Position numbers and translations under genes: made by a program. A stretch of DNA of 64,000 nucleotides from Sulfurovaceae bacterium (lineage in GTDB: Bacteria; Campylobacterota; Campylobacteria; Campylobacterales; Sulfurovaceae), in contig JAQTLE010000005.1 of assembly GCA_028715055.1 (NCBI GenBank), positions 31,526-95,525 of the forward strand, in the 5' to 3' direction. Below the pieces are notes generated by a model. That model did no database searches. It was not told where the DNA came from and saw nothing but the letters and a program-made list of their open reading frames with translations. Every line of letters begins with the position of its first letter. The first letter of the stretch is position 1. This document shows positions 8,800 through 16,566 of this stretch, one piece after another.

Positions 8800-8833
8800 T
8801 CTCCCAAAATTATTTTTTAAAGGAATATACATT

Positions 8834-10696
8834 ATGGCAAAAAGACAATATCAAACTGAAATAGGTCAATTACTACATCTTATGACCCATTCTTTGTATT
8901 CAAATAAAGAAATATTTGTCCGAGAATTGGTATCAAATGCTAGTGATGCTATAGATAAATTTAATTATTTTCATTTAACTGACGAAAAATTTAAAAGTGA
9001 AGAATGGAACGGTAAAATATTTATCACAACAGATAAAGACGACAATTCAATTACTATAGGCGATAATGGTATCGGAATGAATGAAGATGACTTGATAGCC
9101 AATATAGGAACAATTGCTAAATCGGGCACGAAATCATTCGTAGAAAATCTCACAGGCGATGCCAAAAAAGACAGTAATCTGATCGGACAATTTGGCGTTG
9201 GATTCTATTCTGTATTTATGGTAGCTTCGAGTGTGGATGTTATTACTAAGAAGGCTGGAGAAGAGCAAGCATATAAATTCAGCAGTGACGGTACAGGAGA
9301 ATTTGAAATAGTACCTGTCACCAAAGAGTCCCACGGTACGATCATTTATATTAAACTAAAAGATGACGAAAAAGAATTCACTAGTCCATGGAGAATCAAA
9401 GAGATAGTCAAAAAATACTCTAACCATATAGCATATCCTATAATTCTAAATTATAAGGAAGATGAGACAACAGGTGAGGGTGATAACAAAAAAACAGAGA
9501 CTGTCAATAAAAGCGAGCAAGTAAACGCTGCCAAAGCATTATGGACTATGAGCAAAACTGAGCTTAAAAAAGATGATTACATAGAGTTTTATAAAAGCAT
9601 ATCCCATAATGATAGTGAACCGTTAACTTATTTGCATAATAAAGCCGAAGGCGCAAATGAATATACTACACTTTTTTATATCCCACGCAAAGCACCTATG
9701 GATATGTATAGAGCAGATTATGAACCTGGCGTTAAGCTATATGTCAAAAGAGTATTTATCACTGATAGCGACAAAGAGCTATTGCCTCCGTATTTAAGAT
9801 TTGTGCGAGGAGTTATCGATTCATCTGATCTGCCTTTGAATGTAAGCCGCGAGATATTGCAGGAAAATCGAATACTGGCTAATATCAAACAAGGCTCAAC
9901 GAAAAAAATACTCCAAGCCATCTCCAAGCTTGAAGGTGAAGATATGGACATATTTACAGTAGAATATAATCGTGTCATCAAAGAAGGTATTTATAGCGAT
10001 TATATGAACAAAGAATTGCTGCTTGATATTGTGAGATATAAAAGTTCAAGCCAAGACGGGCTTGTGAGTTTAGAAAGTTACATTAGCCGTGGCAACAGCG
10101 AGAAAAAAGAGATCTATTATATCATAGCAGAAAATGAGAAAATAGCTAAAGCCTCTCCGCTTCTTGAGGCATATAAAAAAGCCGGTATCGAAGTACTCAT
10201 CATGGATGATAGAGAAGTAGATGAGATAGTAACCCCATCAATTGGAAGCTATGAAGAGTGGAGTTTTAAAGATATATCTTCCATAGAAGCTCCTTCAAGC
10301 AAAAGCACAGAAGAACAAGCGGCTATCAGCGAAAGCATGAAGCCGCTTGTTGAAAAAATAAAAGAAGTTTTAGGCGATGCCATCAAAGAAGTTAAAGTCT
10401 CTTCTAGACTTACCGATAGTCCCGCTTGTGTTATAAAAGATAGTTCTGATCCGATGGCAAGTATGGCTCACCTTTTTAGACAAATGGGACAAGAGGTGCC
10501 AGCAACTCCTCTGATACTCGAGATAAATCCGGATAATGATATGATCAAAAAACTCTCAAATTTGGAAGACAAAAATATGTTTGACGATATGGCATGGGTT
10601 TTATTAGATAGTGCCAAAATAGCAGAAGGATTAGATGTGGACGAGAAGTCGCAATTTGCACAAAGAGTAGCAAGAATAGCCAGTAAAGCTTTGTAG
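8834..10696 (+). CDS. htpG: Chaperone HtpG (Hsp90)
   Basis: ATP-dependent Hsp90 chaperone in the cytoplasm. 620 residues from the ATG at 8834 (MAKRQYQTEIGQ); this start matches family N-termini and follows AAAGGA, whereas an in-frame codon at 8771 would overlap the promoter. The GHKL ATPase motifs are visible in order: ELVSNASDAIDKF (~28-40), DNGIGM (~80), GTIAKSGTKSF (~97) and IGQFGVGFYS (~119). The middle domain has DSSDLPLNVSREILQ and the catalytic-loop Arg region. The C-terminal dimerisation domain is intact. It is not linked to the other chaperone genes of the window and has its own promoter. Confidence 0.97.
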   Translation: MAKRQYQTEIGQLLHLMTHSLYSNKEIFVRELVSNASDAIDKFNYFHLTDEKFKSEEWNGKIFITTDKDDNSITIGDNGIGMNEDDLIANIGTIAKSGTKSFVENLTGDAKKDSNLIGQFGVGFYSVFMVASSVDVITKKAGEEQAYKFSSDGTGEFEIVPVTKESHGTIIYIKLKDDEKEFTSPWRIKEIVKKYSNHIAYPIILNYKEDETTGEGDNKKTETVNKSEQVNAAKALWTMSKTELKKDDYIEFYKSISHNDSEPLTYLHNKAEGANEYTTLFYIPRKAPMDMYRADYEPGVKLYVKRVFITDSDKELLPPYLRFVRGVIDSSDLPLNVSREILQENRILANIKQGSTKKILQAISKLEGEDMDIFTVEYNRVIKEGIYSDYMNKELLLDIVRYKSSSQDGLVSLESYISRGNSEKKEIYYIIAENEKIAKASPLLEAYKKAGIEVLIMDDREVDEIVTPSIGSYEEWSFKDISSIEAPSSKSTEEQAAISESMKPLVEKIKEVLGDAIKEVKVSSRLTDSPACVIKDSSDPMASMAHLFRQMGQEVPATPLILEINPDNDMIKKLSNLEDKNMFDDMAWVLLDSAKIAEGLDVDEKSQFAQRVARIASKAL

Positions 10697-10744
10697 TTAT
10701 TTATTATTACTGCGAGCGTAGCTCAGCAGGCCATTTGAAATAAT

Positions 10745-10854
10745 GTCATGATCGCATCATTGTGAAAAGATTTAAACAAAGTCAAAACATATTCTGCTTG
10801 GCAAAAGAACATTATAAAAAAATAATTATTTGCCGAAGTACTTGCGATTATGAC
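10745..10854. mobile_element. MITE-like repeat element, copy 1
   Basis: A 110-base unit bounded by imperfect terminal inverted repeats: GTCATGATCGCA (10745-10756) and TGCGATTATGAC (10843-10854). Inside is a second inverted repeat, TTGGCAAA...TTTGCCGAA. A second copy of 109 bases with the same ends and the same internal block (CAAAAGAACATTA) lies at 44390-44498. Immediately after comes a perfect hairpin (GCTACTTTTT...AAAAAGTAGC, 10864-10886), also paralleled at copy 2. No coding capacity. Confidence 0.65.
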
Positions 10855-10987
10855 GATTTATATGCTACTTTTTCTGAAAAAGTAGCATATAAAAAAACAT
10901 CCTTGCTGACAAGAAAATACAAAAACATCTAAAATTATCATTTTGCAATGTAACCTTTTTGTTACTGTTTACAAATAAAATCTCCTT

Positions 10988-11725
10988 ATGCAATACAGAT
11001 CAATATTCATATCAGATATTCATTTAGGCACCAGGTTTTCAAAGGCAGAGGAATTTTTAAATTTCCTTAAACACACTGAATCAGAAAATCTCATTTTTGT
11101 AGGCGACATTATAGATGGATGGGCAATAAAGAGAAAATTCAGATGGCTTCAAACACATTCTGATATCATCCAAAAAGTTCTCAAAAAAGCTAGAAAAGGT
11201 ACAAAAGTATTTTTTATTACCGGAAATCATGATGAATTTTTGCGGCCGTTTGCTCCGCTTTTGATGGGAGATAACTTAGAGATCGTAAATGAGTTAAGCT
11301 ATACCAGTGTCAACGGCAAGCAGTACTTGATCACTCATGGAGATTTTTTCGATAGTATTACAATGACTCATAGATGGCTGGCAATTGCAGGTGATATAGG
11401 TTATGATTTTGTATTATTTATAAATCATATACTTAATGAATTCCGCAAAAAATGCGGCATCAAAAGATATTGGTCGTTTTCAAAATATATCAAAGACAAT
11501 GTCAAAAGTTCAGTAAGTTTCGTTAACAATTTTGAAGAGATATTAGCAACCCATGCAAAACACAAAAAATATGACGGTGTAGTATGCGGACATATTCATA
11601 AACCGGAATCCAAGATGATAGAAGATATAATGTACTATAATTGTGGTGATTGGGTTGAAAATTGCAGTGCTGTCGTGGAGCATCATGACGGCAGATTTGA
11701 GATAATTCGTTGGGAGCATATATGA
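10988..11725 (+). CDS. Metallophosphoesterase, UDP-2,3-diacylglucosamine diphosphatase-like (LpxH family)
   Basis: 245 residues with all motifs of a calcineurin-like dinuclear phosphoesterase: SDIHLGT (residues ~9-15), GDIIDGW (~39), GNHDEF (~78), THGDFFD (~117) and CGHIHKPE (~199). Proteins of this length with GDIIDGW and a HRW segment are generally called LpxH-like; LpxH cleaves UDP-2,3-diacylglucosamine to lipid X in lipid A synthesis. Substrate assignment is inference because related enzymes act on other lipids. The stop overlaps the ATG of the patatin gene (ATGA), so the two form an operon; both could act on membrane lipids. Confidence 0.85.
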   Translation: MQYRSIFISDIHLGTRFSKAEEFLNFLKHTESENLIFVGDIIDGWAIKRKFRWLQTHSDIIQKVLKKARKGTKVFFITGNHDEFLRPFAPLLMGDNLEIVNELSYTSVNGKQYLITHGDFFDSITMTHRWLAIAGDIGYDFVLFINHILNEFRKKCGIKRYWSFSKYIKDNVKSSVSFVNNFEEILATHAKHKKYDGVVCGHIHKPESKMIEDIMYYNCGDWVENCSAVVEHHDGRFEIIRWEHI

Positions 11726-12483
11726 GCGAAATATCACTTGCGCTTTCAGGCGGAGCAGCTAGAGGTGCTTACCATTTAGGTGTTCTGCAATATATTGATG
11801 ATATGAATATAAAAATAAAATATATTTGTGGGACATCTATAGGAGCTGTAATCGGCACGAGTTATGCTGCAGGAGTGAGTCCGCGCAGACAACTGGAGAT
11901 TTTCAAATCAAAAGAATTCAGGGAAGCAATATCTTTTAATTTTTTTCGCAAATCTATATTTAGAATCAATTCTAAAGCTGCCATATTCAATGAATTGCTT
12001 CCGATAGATAATTTAGAAGAATTAAACATTCCTGTTTTTTTCACAGCAGTGGATTTAATTAGCGGCAAAGAGTTATATTATTCGAGTGGAAAAGTTCCAG
12101 AAATTTGCATGGCATTTTCAGCGCTTATTCCTCTATTCCCTCCGGTTAAATACAATGAACTACTATTAGGAGACGGCGGTATCATAAACCATATGCCAAT
12201 TAATCCTCTTCAAGAGCATCCATATCCTATAGTGGGTGTTAATCTTCATCCTCTTACAATATCGCATAATCAAAATAATATTTTTGATTTTCTAAAAAGT
12301 TCAATATATCTCAAAACATATTCCAATTCCGGGGATAGTCAAAACAAATGTGATGTTTTTATTACAAATGACAAGCTTCGTGATTATTCACTTTTTTCAT
12401 TTAAACATTTTGATGAATTATTTGATATGGGGTATCTTGATGCAGCAGATTCGCTTGATATTTACGCTACAATGCCGGACTAA
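11722..12483 (+). CDS. Patatin-like phospholipase
   Basis: 253 residues from the ATG at 11722, which overlaps the preceding stop. Hallmarks of the patatin family: the oxyanion loop SGGAARGAYHLG (residues 9-20), the nucleophile elbow GTSIG with Ser39, and the catalytic Asp151 in DGG. These residues form the Ser-Asp dyad. No signal peptide, so it probably works in the cytoplasm or at the inner membrane face, hydrolysing acyl chains from lipids. Coupling to the LpxH-like gene suggests a shared role in lipid turnover (inference). Confidence 0.9.
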   Translation: MSEISLALSGGAARGAYHLGVLQYIDDMNIKIKYICGTSIGAVIGTSYAAGVSPRRQLEIFKSKEFREAISFNFFRKSIFRINSKAAIFNELLPIDNLEELNIPVFFTAVDLISGKELYYSSGKVPEICMAFSALIPLFPPVKYNELLLGDGGIINHMPINPLQEHPYPIVGVNLHPLTISHNQNNIFDFLKSSIYLKTYSNSGDSQNKCDVFITNDKLRDYSLFSFKHFDELFDMGYLDAADSLDIYATMPD

Positions 12484-12512
12484 ATATATCTTGGTTTACA
12501 AGGAGCGTTATT

Positions 12513-12944
12513 TTGGTTAAAGCTTTAATTTTTATTGTCATAATGTTTATAGGTTTTCAATTTATAACAATTGATACCAAAGAAAATTTACCTACCAATC
12601 CAAAAGATGAGATTGCAGTCAGCAACGATATAAAGACAATACTCAAAAGATCATGTTATGATTGCCATTCAAATAATACCACGATTCCTTGGTATGGAAA
12701 TATAGCTCCATCTTCATGGCTTGTAAGGTCACACATAAATGATGGTAGAAAAATACTGAATTTTTCAGAATTCAATAAATATGATGTTGAAAAACAAAAA
12801 GACCTATTTGACAGAATAGGAGGAGCTGTAGTTATCAGAATGCCGCTTCCTAGTTATGTCTGGATGCACCCAAAAGCAGAGTTGAGTCAAGAAGACAGAG
12901 ACAAACTTAAAGCTTGGAGTGAAAGTGAATATCAAGCTAGGTAG
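12513..12944 (+). CDS. Haem-binding domain protein (single CxxCH)
   Basis: 143 residues from a TTG start at 12513 with AAGGAG about 8 bases upstream. An N-terminal hydrophobic segment (ALIFIVIMFIGFQF) anchors or exports it. The motif C48-Y-D-C51-H52 binds haem c and is followed by SNNTTIPWYGNIAPSSWLV and HINDGRKILNFSEF, which match the PF14376-type haem-binding domain. A periplasmic electron-transfer or sensor role is likely. It lies 29 bases after the patatin gene on the same strand. Confidence 0.85.
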   Translation: MVKALIFIVIMFIGFQFITIDTKENLPTNPKDEIAVSNDIKTILKRSCYDCHSNNTTIPWYGNIAPSSWLVRSHINDGRKILNFSEFNKYDVEKQKDLFDRIGGAVVIRMPLPSYVWMHPKAELSQEDRDKLKAWSESEYQAR

Positions 12945-13008
12945 AACTATATTTTATTTTTGTAAATATATGTTAAAATTTTATATTATGAATAATAAAG
13001 GATAATTT

Positions 13009-13923
13009 TTGGGCGTTCAAATCTCATCGCAAAAAAAAGCTACTATCATTTCAAGCAGTACCGCTTTTTTGTTGGTATGTATCAAATTTACCGCAGGTTT
13101 GCTTAGTGGATCAGTTGCAGTATTGGCTTCTGCTATTGATTCGTCACTTGATTTTATCGTTTCAATGTTTAATTTTTTTGCTATAAAAAAAGCCGAAGAG
13201 GATCCAACTAGCAATTTCCAATACGGTAAAGGCAAGATACAAGGAATAGCAGCAGTTATTGAAGGTACTGTTATATCCCTTTCAGGATTATATATCATAT
13301 ATGAAGCAATTAAAAAAATAGTAACCGGCGGTAAGACAGAGTTGCTTGGGCCTTCCATTATTATTATGATCTTTTCTATATCAATTACTTTTTTCTTGGT
13401 TCGTTATTTGCTGCATGTGGCAGATAAAACAGCTAATATAGTTATAAAGTCAGATGCTCTTCATTATTCTACTGACCTTTGGAGTAATGGTGTAACTCTT
13501 TTGGCATTGGTGTCGGTATGGATTACGGGAGAAAATATAATAGATGCAATATTTGGTTTTGGTATCGGCGTTTATATTATATATTCTGCCAGTGAGATCA
13601 TAATAGATGGAACAAAAATATTGCTTGATCATGCTCTACCGGAGGACGAGGTGGATACTATACACAGTATACTTGATAAGCATCCGGAAATCACTAGTTA
13701 TCATTGGCTTAAAACCCGCACCAACGGTAGTGTAAATTTCGTAGAATTTCATATGGTTTTGCAACCGAATATGTTGCTACTGGAAGCTCATCGCATAGCC
13801 GATCAGGTCGAAAAACAAATAATGGCCATTGACCCGCTTAAGAAATGGGTTATAACACCGCACTTTGATCCATATGATGATAAGGATATAAATGATGCTT
13901 TGTTTGCCAATGGCACCATTTAA
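13009..13923 (+). CDS. Cation diffusion facilitator (CDF) family metal transporter
   Basis: 304 residues, TTG start at 13009 preceded by AAAGGATAA. Six membrane segments are recognisable, beginning with AFLLVCIKFTAGLLSGSVAVLASAIDSSLDF, which contains the first half of the metal site (Asp in DSSLD). The second half is SDALHYSTDLWSN (His and Asp, residues ~146-158). The C-terminal ~90 residues form the cytoplasmic ferredoxin-like domain (LLDHALPEDEV, then VNFVEFHMVL). CDF proteins export Zn2+, Fe2+ or related ions in exchange for protons; the metal cannot be told here. Confidence 0.93.
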   Translation: MGVQISSQKKATIISSSTAFLLVCIKFTAGLLSGSVAVLASAIDSSLDFIVSMFNFFAIKKAEEDPTSNFQYGKGKIQGIAAVIEGTVISLSGLYIIYEAIKKIVTGGKTELLGPSIIIMIFSISITFFLVRYLLHVADKTANIVIKSDALHYSTDLWSNGVTLLALVSVWITGENIIDAIFGFGIGVYIIYSASEIIIDGTKILLDHALPEDEVDTIHSILDKHPEITSYHWLKTRTNGSVNFVEFHMVLQPNMLLLEAHRIADQVEKQIMAIDPLKKWVITPHFDPYDDKDINDALFANGTI

Positions 13924-13937
13924 GGATAAAGCATAAA

Positions 13938-14600
13938 ATGATATATCTTCTTTCTTCCTCATATCATAATGAGGTAGATAATTTGCCTATGATAGAATTT
14001 TTGCCGATCGCGGACAATATAGATTTATCACATGCGGATATATTATTATTCACTTCAAAAAATGCAGTTGTCATAACAAATAAGATAAATCCGGCATGGA
14101 AAAAATTGGCTTCAATAGCAATAGGAAGCCAGACAGCAAAAGCTATAGAGGAACTTGGCGGAATGACTATTGAAATTGATGAATCATTTTATGTTTCTAA
14201 TTTAGCCAAAATGATTGCAGAAAAATTTGCTAATAAGAACATATTGTATCTTCGTCCTCAAAAAATAGCCTCCGATGATATATCATCCTTGAAAGATCTG
14301 GGTATAAATATCACAGAAAAAATCATATATGAAACAAAATGCAAGATATATGATATAAAGGATAGGCCGCCTCTGGGTTCTATTATAATAGCCACTTCGC
14401 CGTCAACTATAAAATGTTTTATGAAAAATTTCGGTTCTTTAGATCGATATAAAATCATTGCAATTGGAACTACCACCGCAGCATCTTTGCCCAAAGGTAT
14501 AGATTTTAAAATACCACCCAAGCCTTTAATATCTGAGTGCATAAAACTCGCAAAAGAGATGTTAGATATGCAAAATAAACCCATCTCTAACCGCAAATAG
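13938..14600 (+). CDS. hemD: Uroporphyrinogen-III synthase
   Basis: 220 residues, typical length for HemD, which cyclises hydroxymethylbilane to uroporphyrinogen III in haem synthesis. The family has low sequence conservation. Visible signs are the first-domain segment DILLFTSKNAV, then AIGSQTAKAIEELGG (Gly-Ser-x-Thr-Ala), LRPQKIASDD, and in the second domain IIIATSPSTIKCFMKNFG plus AIGTTTAASL. This pattern of two alternating Rossmann-like lobes supports the call. It follows the CDF gene by 14 bases. The -10 box of the 6S-like RNA starts three bases after its stop. Confidence 0.88.
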   Translation: MIYLLSSSYHNEVDNLPMIEFLPIADNIDLSHADILLFTSKNAVVITNKINPAWKKLASIAIGSQTAKAIEELGGMTIEIDESFYVSNLAKMIAEKFANKNILYLRPQKIASDDISSLKDLGINITEKIIYETKCKIYDIKDRPPLGSIIIATSPSTIKCFMKNFGSLDRYKIIAIGTTTAASLPKGIDFKIPPKPLISECIKLAKEMLDMQNKPISNRK

Positions 14601-14602
14601 GA

Positions 14603-14608
14603 TATAAT
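14603..14608 (+). promoter_or_regulatory. -10 box of the 6S-like RNA
   Basis: TATAAT directly after the hemD stop codon, about 6 bases before the first base of the paired RNA stem at 14614. The -35 region would fall within the hemD coding end. Confidence 0.55.
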
Positions 14609-14612
14609 TATT

Positions 14613-14806
14613 TACTTGCCTGGGTGGTTCGATTACTGCAACACGTGGTCCAACATATTTCTTTGGCGGGACAAGTAGTAAATCCGTGTGTGGGTGGTGT
14701 CGTTTGAGCTAGTTTTAGCGAGAGATTGCCCCCTAAAGATTTCTCTCTCCTGCACCGTTGGCTTTATAGGGCCGACTTCAAGCAGAACGGCTACTTGGGT
14801 AAGTAT
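14613..14806 (+). ncRNA. ssrS: Probable 6S RNA
   Basis: The hemD-purD gap holds a GC-richer block unlike its surroundings. The 5' part (ACTTGCCTGGGTGG, 14614-14627) pairs with the 3' part (CTACTTGGGTAAGT, 14791-14804) over 14 positions including G-U pairs, then CTGC pairs with GCAG further in. The conserved-looking GGTTCG follows the 5' stem. The 3' side of the central bubble has a small hairpin (GTTGGC/GCCGAC, 14758-14775), and the apical part ends in a GAGAGAT/ATTTCTCTC hairpin. This rod with a central bubble and about 190 bases is the 6S RNA architecture, which mimics an open promoter and sequesters the sigma70 RNA polymerase holoenzyme. SRP RNA and tmRNA were considered and do not fit. 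Confidence 0.7.
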
Positions 14807-14850
14807 ACTTCAAATTTATGATATCCTAAGGTCATTATAAATTTGAAGTA
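14806..14850. promoter_or_regulatory. 13-base inverted repeat between 6S RNA and purD
   Basis: Perfect arms TACTTCAAATTTA (14806-14818) and TAAATTTGAAGTA (14838-14850) around a 19-base loop. It begins at the predicted 6S 3' end and ends 25 bases before the purD ATG. It may halt or process the RNA, or bind a regulator of purD. No T-run follows, so it is not a textbook terminator. Confidence 0.5.
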
Positions 14851-14875
14851 ATAAACTAAAACAAGGAATTAACCG

Positions 14876-16153
14876 ATGGACATTCTCATTATCGGCAACG
14901 GAGGCAGAGAGTACTCCATGGGACTTGCATTGCGCAATGATCCAAAAGTAGGCAAACTTTATTTTGCTCCAGGAAACGGCGCAACAGATAATTTAGGCAC
15001 AAACATACCTTCGGGTGACTATGAAGTGTTGGCAGATTTTGTTCAAGCAAATAATATAGAGCTTACCATTGTAGGTCCGGAAGCTCCACTAGTTGCCGGG
15101 ATCGTAGATATATTTAAGGCTAGAGGATTGAATATATTCGGTCCGACTGCAGTAGCTGCACAGCTAGAAGGTTCTAAGATCTTTATGAAAAATTTTTTAG
15201 CTCGTCATAATATTCCTACCGCTAGATATATAGAAACAGATTCATTAGAAAAAGCATATAAATTTATAGAAACACTTACTCCTCCAATAGTCGTCAAAGC
15301 AGATGGTTTATGCGGAGGCAAAGGTGTTATCATAGCCAAAAGCCAAGAAGAAGCGAAAAAAGAAGCTGGAAAAATGCTTTCAGGCAACGCATTTGGTGAA
15401 GCAGGCAAAGCTATAGTAATTGAAGAATTCCTTGATGGATATGAGCTTTCAGTTTTTGCTATTTGCGATGGCAAAGATTTTGTCATATTGCCAGCAGCCC
15501 AGGATCACAAAAGACTTCTTGATAATGACGAAGGTCCAAATACAGGTGGAATGGGTGCATATGTACCGACACCTCTTGTTAATGATGAGATTTACCGCAA
15601 ACTAGAAGAGAGAGTTGTTAAGCCAACGCTTGCCGGAATGCAAGCTGAAGGGATGCCATTTACCGGCGTACTGTTTATGGGTGTGATGGTAGTAAAAGAC
15701 GAGCCGATTATATTAGAGTATAATGTAAGATTTGGAGATCCTGAGTGCGAAGAGATTATGCCTTTGCTAAAATCACCTAGCGAACTATTTTACAAAGCAG
15801 CTACAGGACATTTAGAAGATGCAAATATAGAATTTTACGACAAATATGCAGTGGGTGTAGTCATGGCAAGTAAAAATTATCCATATAAAGAGTCCGTTCC
15901 TGCGGAAATCATCATAGACAATATAGTCCATGATGATATATTAGCTAATGCACATATATCTTTTGCGGGCGTCACAAAAGGAGAAGACGGCAAACTATAT
16001 GCAACGGGTGGCAGAGTGCTTGTATGCGTAGGAGTAGGCGATAGTATAGCCGAGGCCCAAAGAAGAGCGTATATGCTATGCGGACAAGTGCATTTTGCTG
16101 GCAAACAATGCAGAAGCGATATAGCATATCAGGCATTAAATTTAAAGAGTTAA
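14876..16153 (+). CDS. purD: Phosphoribosylamine-glycine ligase (GAR synthetase)
   Basis: Second step of purine synthesis: joins glycine to phosphoribosylamine with ATP. 425 residues, full length. The N-terminal motif reads [15 protein letters not shown]; most family members have GGREHA at this place, so His is replaced by Tyr here. The ATP-grasp core is present: [12 protein letters not shown] (~64), [11 protein letters not shown] (~142), [13 protein letters not shown] (~183), and [12 protein letters not shown] (~281), which carries the metal ligands. AACAAGGAATT upstream gives the ribosome site. With guaA at 5.6 kb it adds to a purine theme. Confidence 0.96.
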   Translation: MDILIIGNGGREYSMGLALRNDPKVGKLYFAPGNGATDNLGTNIPSGDYEVLADFVQANNIELTIVGPEAPLVAGIVDIFKARGLNIFGPTAVAAQLEGSKIFMKNFLARHNIPTARYIETDSLEKAYKFIETLTPPIVVKADGLCGGKGVIIAKSQEEAKKEAGKMLSGNAFGEAGKAIVIEEFLDGYELSVFAICDGKDFVILPAAQDHKRLLDNDEGPNTGGMGAYVPTPLVNDEIYRKLEERVVKPTLAGMQAEGMPFTGVLFMGVMVVKDEPIILEYNVRFGDPECEEIMPLLKSPSELFYKAATGHLEDANIEFYDKYAVGVVMASKNYPYKESVPAEIIIDNIVHDDILANAHISFAGVTKGEDGKLYATGGRVLVCVGVGDSIAEAQRRAYMLCGQVHFAGKQCRSDIAYQALNLKS

Positions 16154-16155
16154 TC

Positions 16156-16566
16156 ATGGATATCGCTCCAATCAAAAAAAGAATATGGTCTTTTATTATC
16201 GATGATTTTATAGTATCTATGTTGATTTTTATCATATTTTATGAGCAATTAATTCATTTAACGAATATGGAAGCACTTAGCCAATTTATGAATAATAATT
16301 TTTTTGTTATTGTACTTGTTAAACTTATTTATCATTGGTTTTTTGTATGGCAGAGCGGCATGACTATGGGTAATTTGGTATTGAAAATTCGCGTTGTCGA
16401 TGAAGATAGCGGTAATTTATTGTTGTGGCATAAAGCATTGTTAAGATCCGCATTTAGGCTGATTAGCGAAGCAGCTTTTTATTTAGGCTTTTTGGTTGCA
16501 TTTTTCTCTCCAAAAGTACAAACCATGCATGATAAATTTTCAAATGCAGTTGTAGTGAATGCATAA
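16156..16566 (+). CDS. RDD family membrane protein
   Basis: 136 residues from an ATG two bases after the purD stop; a longer frame beginning inside purD has no support. RDD hallmarks: a first membrane helix containing RIWSFIIDDFIVSMLIF, a second at ~45-65, and the third region GMTMGNLVLKIRVVD followed by a helix containing AFRLISEAAFYLGFLVAF. The end (MHDKFSNAVVV) is also typical. RDD proteins have been linked to ion transport but their general role is unsettled. Its 3' end overlaps lptD by 8 bases. Confidence 0.88.
   Translation: MDIAPIKKRIWSFIIDDFIVSMLIFIIFYEQLIHLTNMEALSQFMNNNFFVIVLVKLIYHWFFVWQSGMTMGNLVLKIRVVDEDSGNLLLWHKALLRSAFRLISEAAFYLGFLVAFFSPKVQTMHDKFSNAVVVNA

Noticed and set aside
10860..10890. 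Terminator of htpG
   Set aside because: The hairpin is followed by an A-run instead of a T-run, and it accompanies the MITE-like element at both sites, so it is better seen as part of the repeat.
14613..14806. SRP RNA or tmRNA
   Set aside because: No GGTCAGG...GGAAGCAGCC core for SRP RNA and no tRNA-like ends or tag frame for tmRNA.
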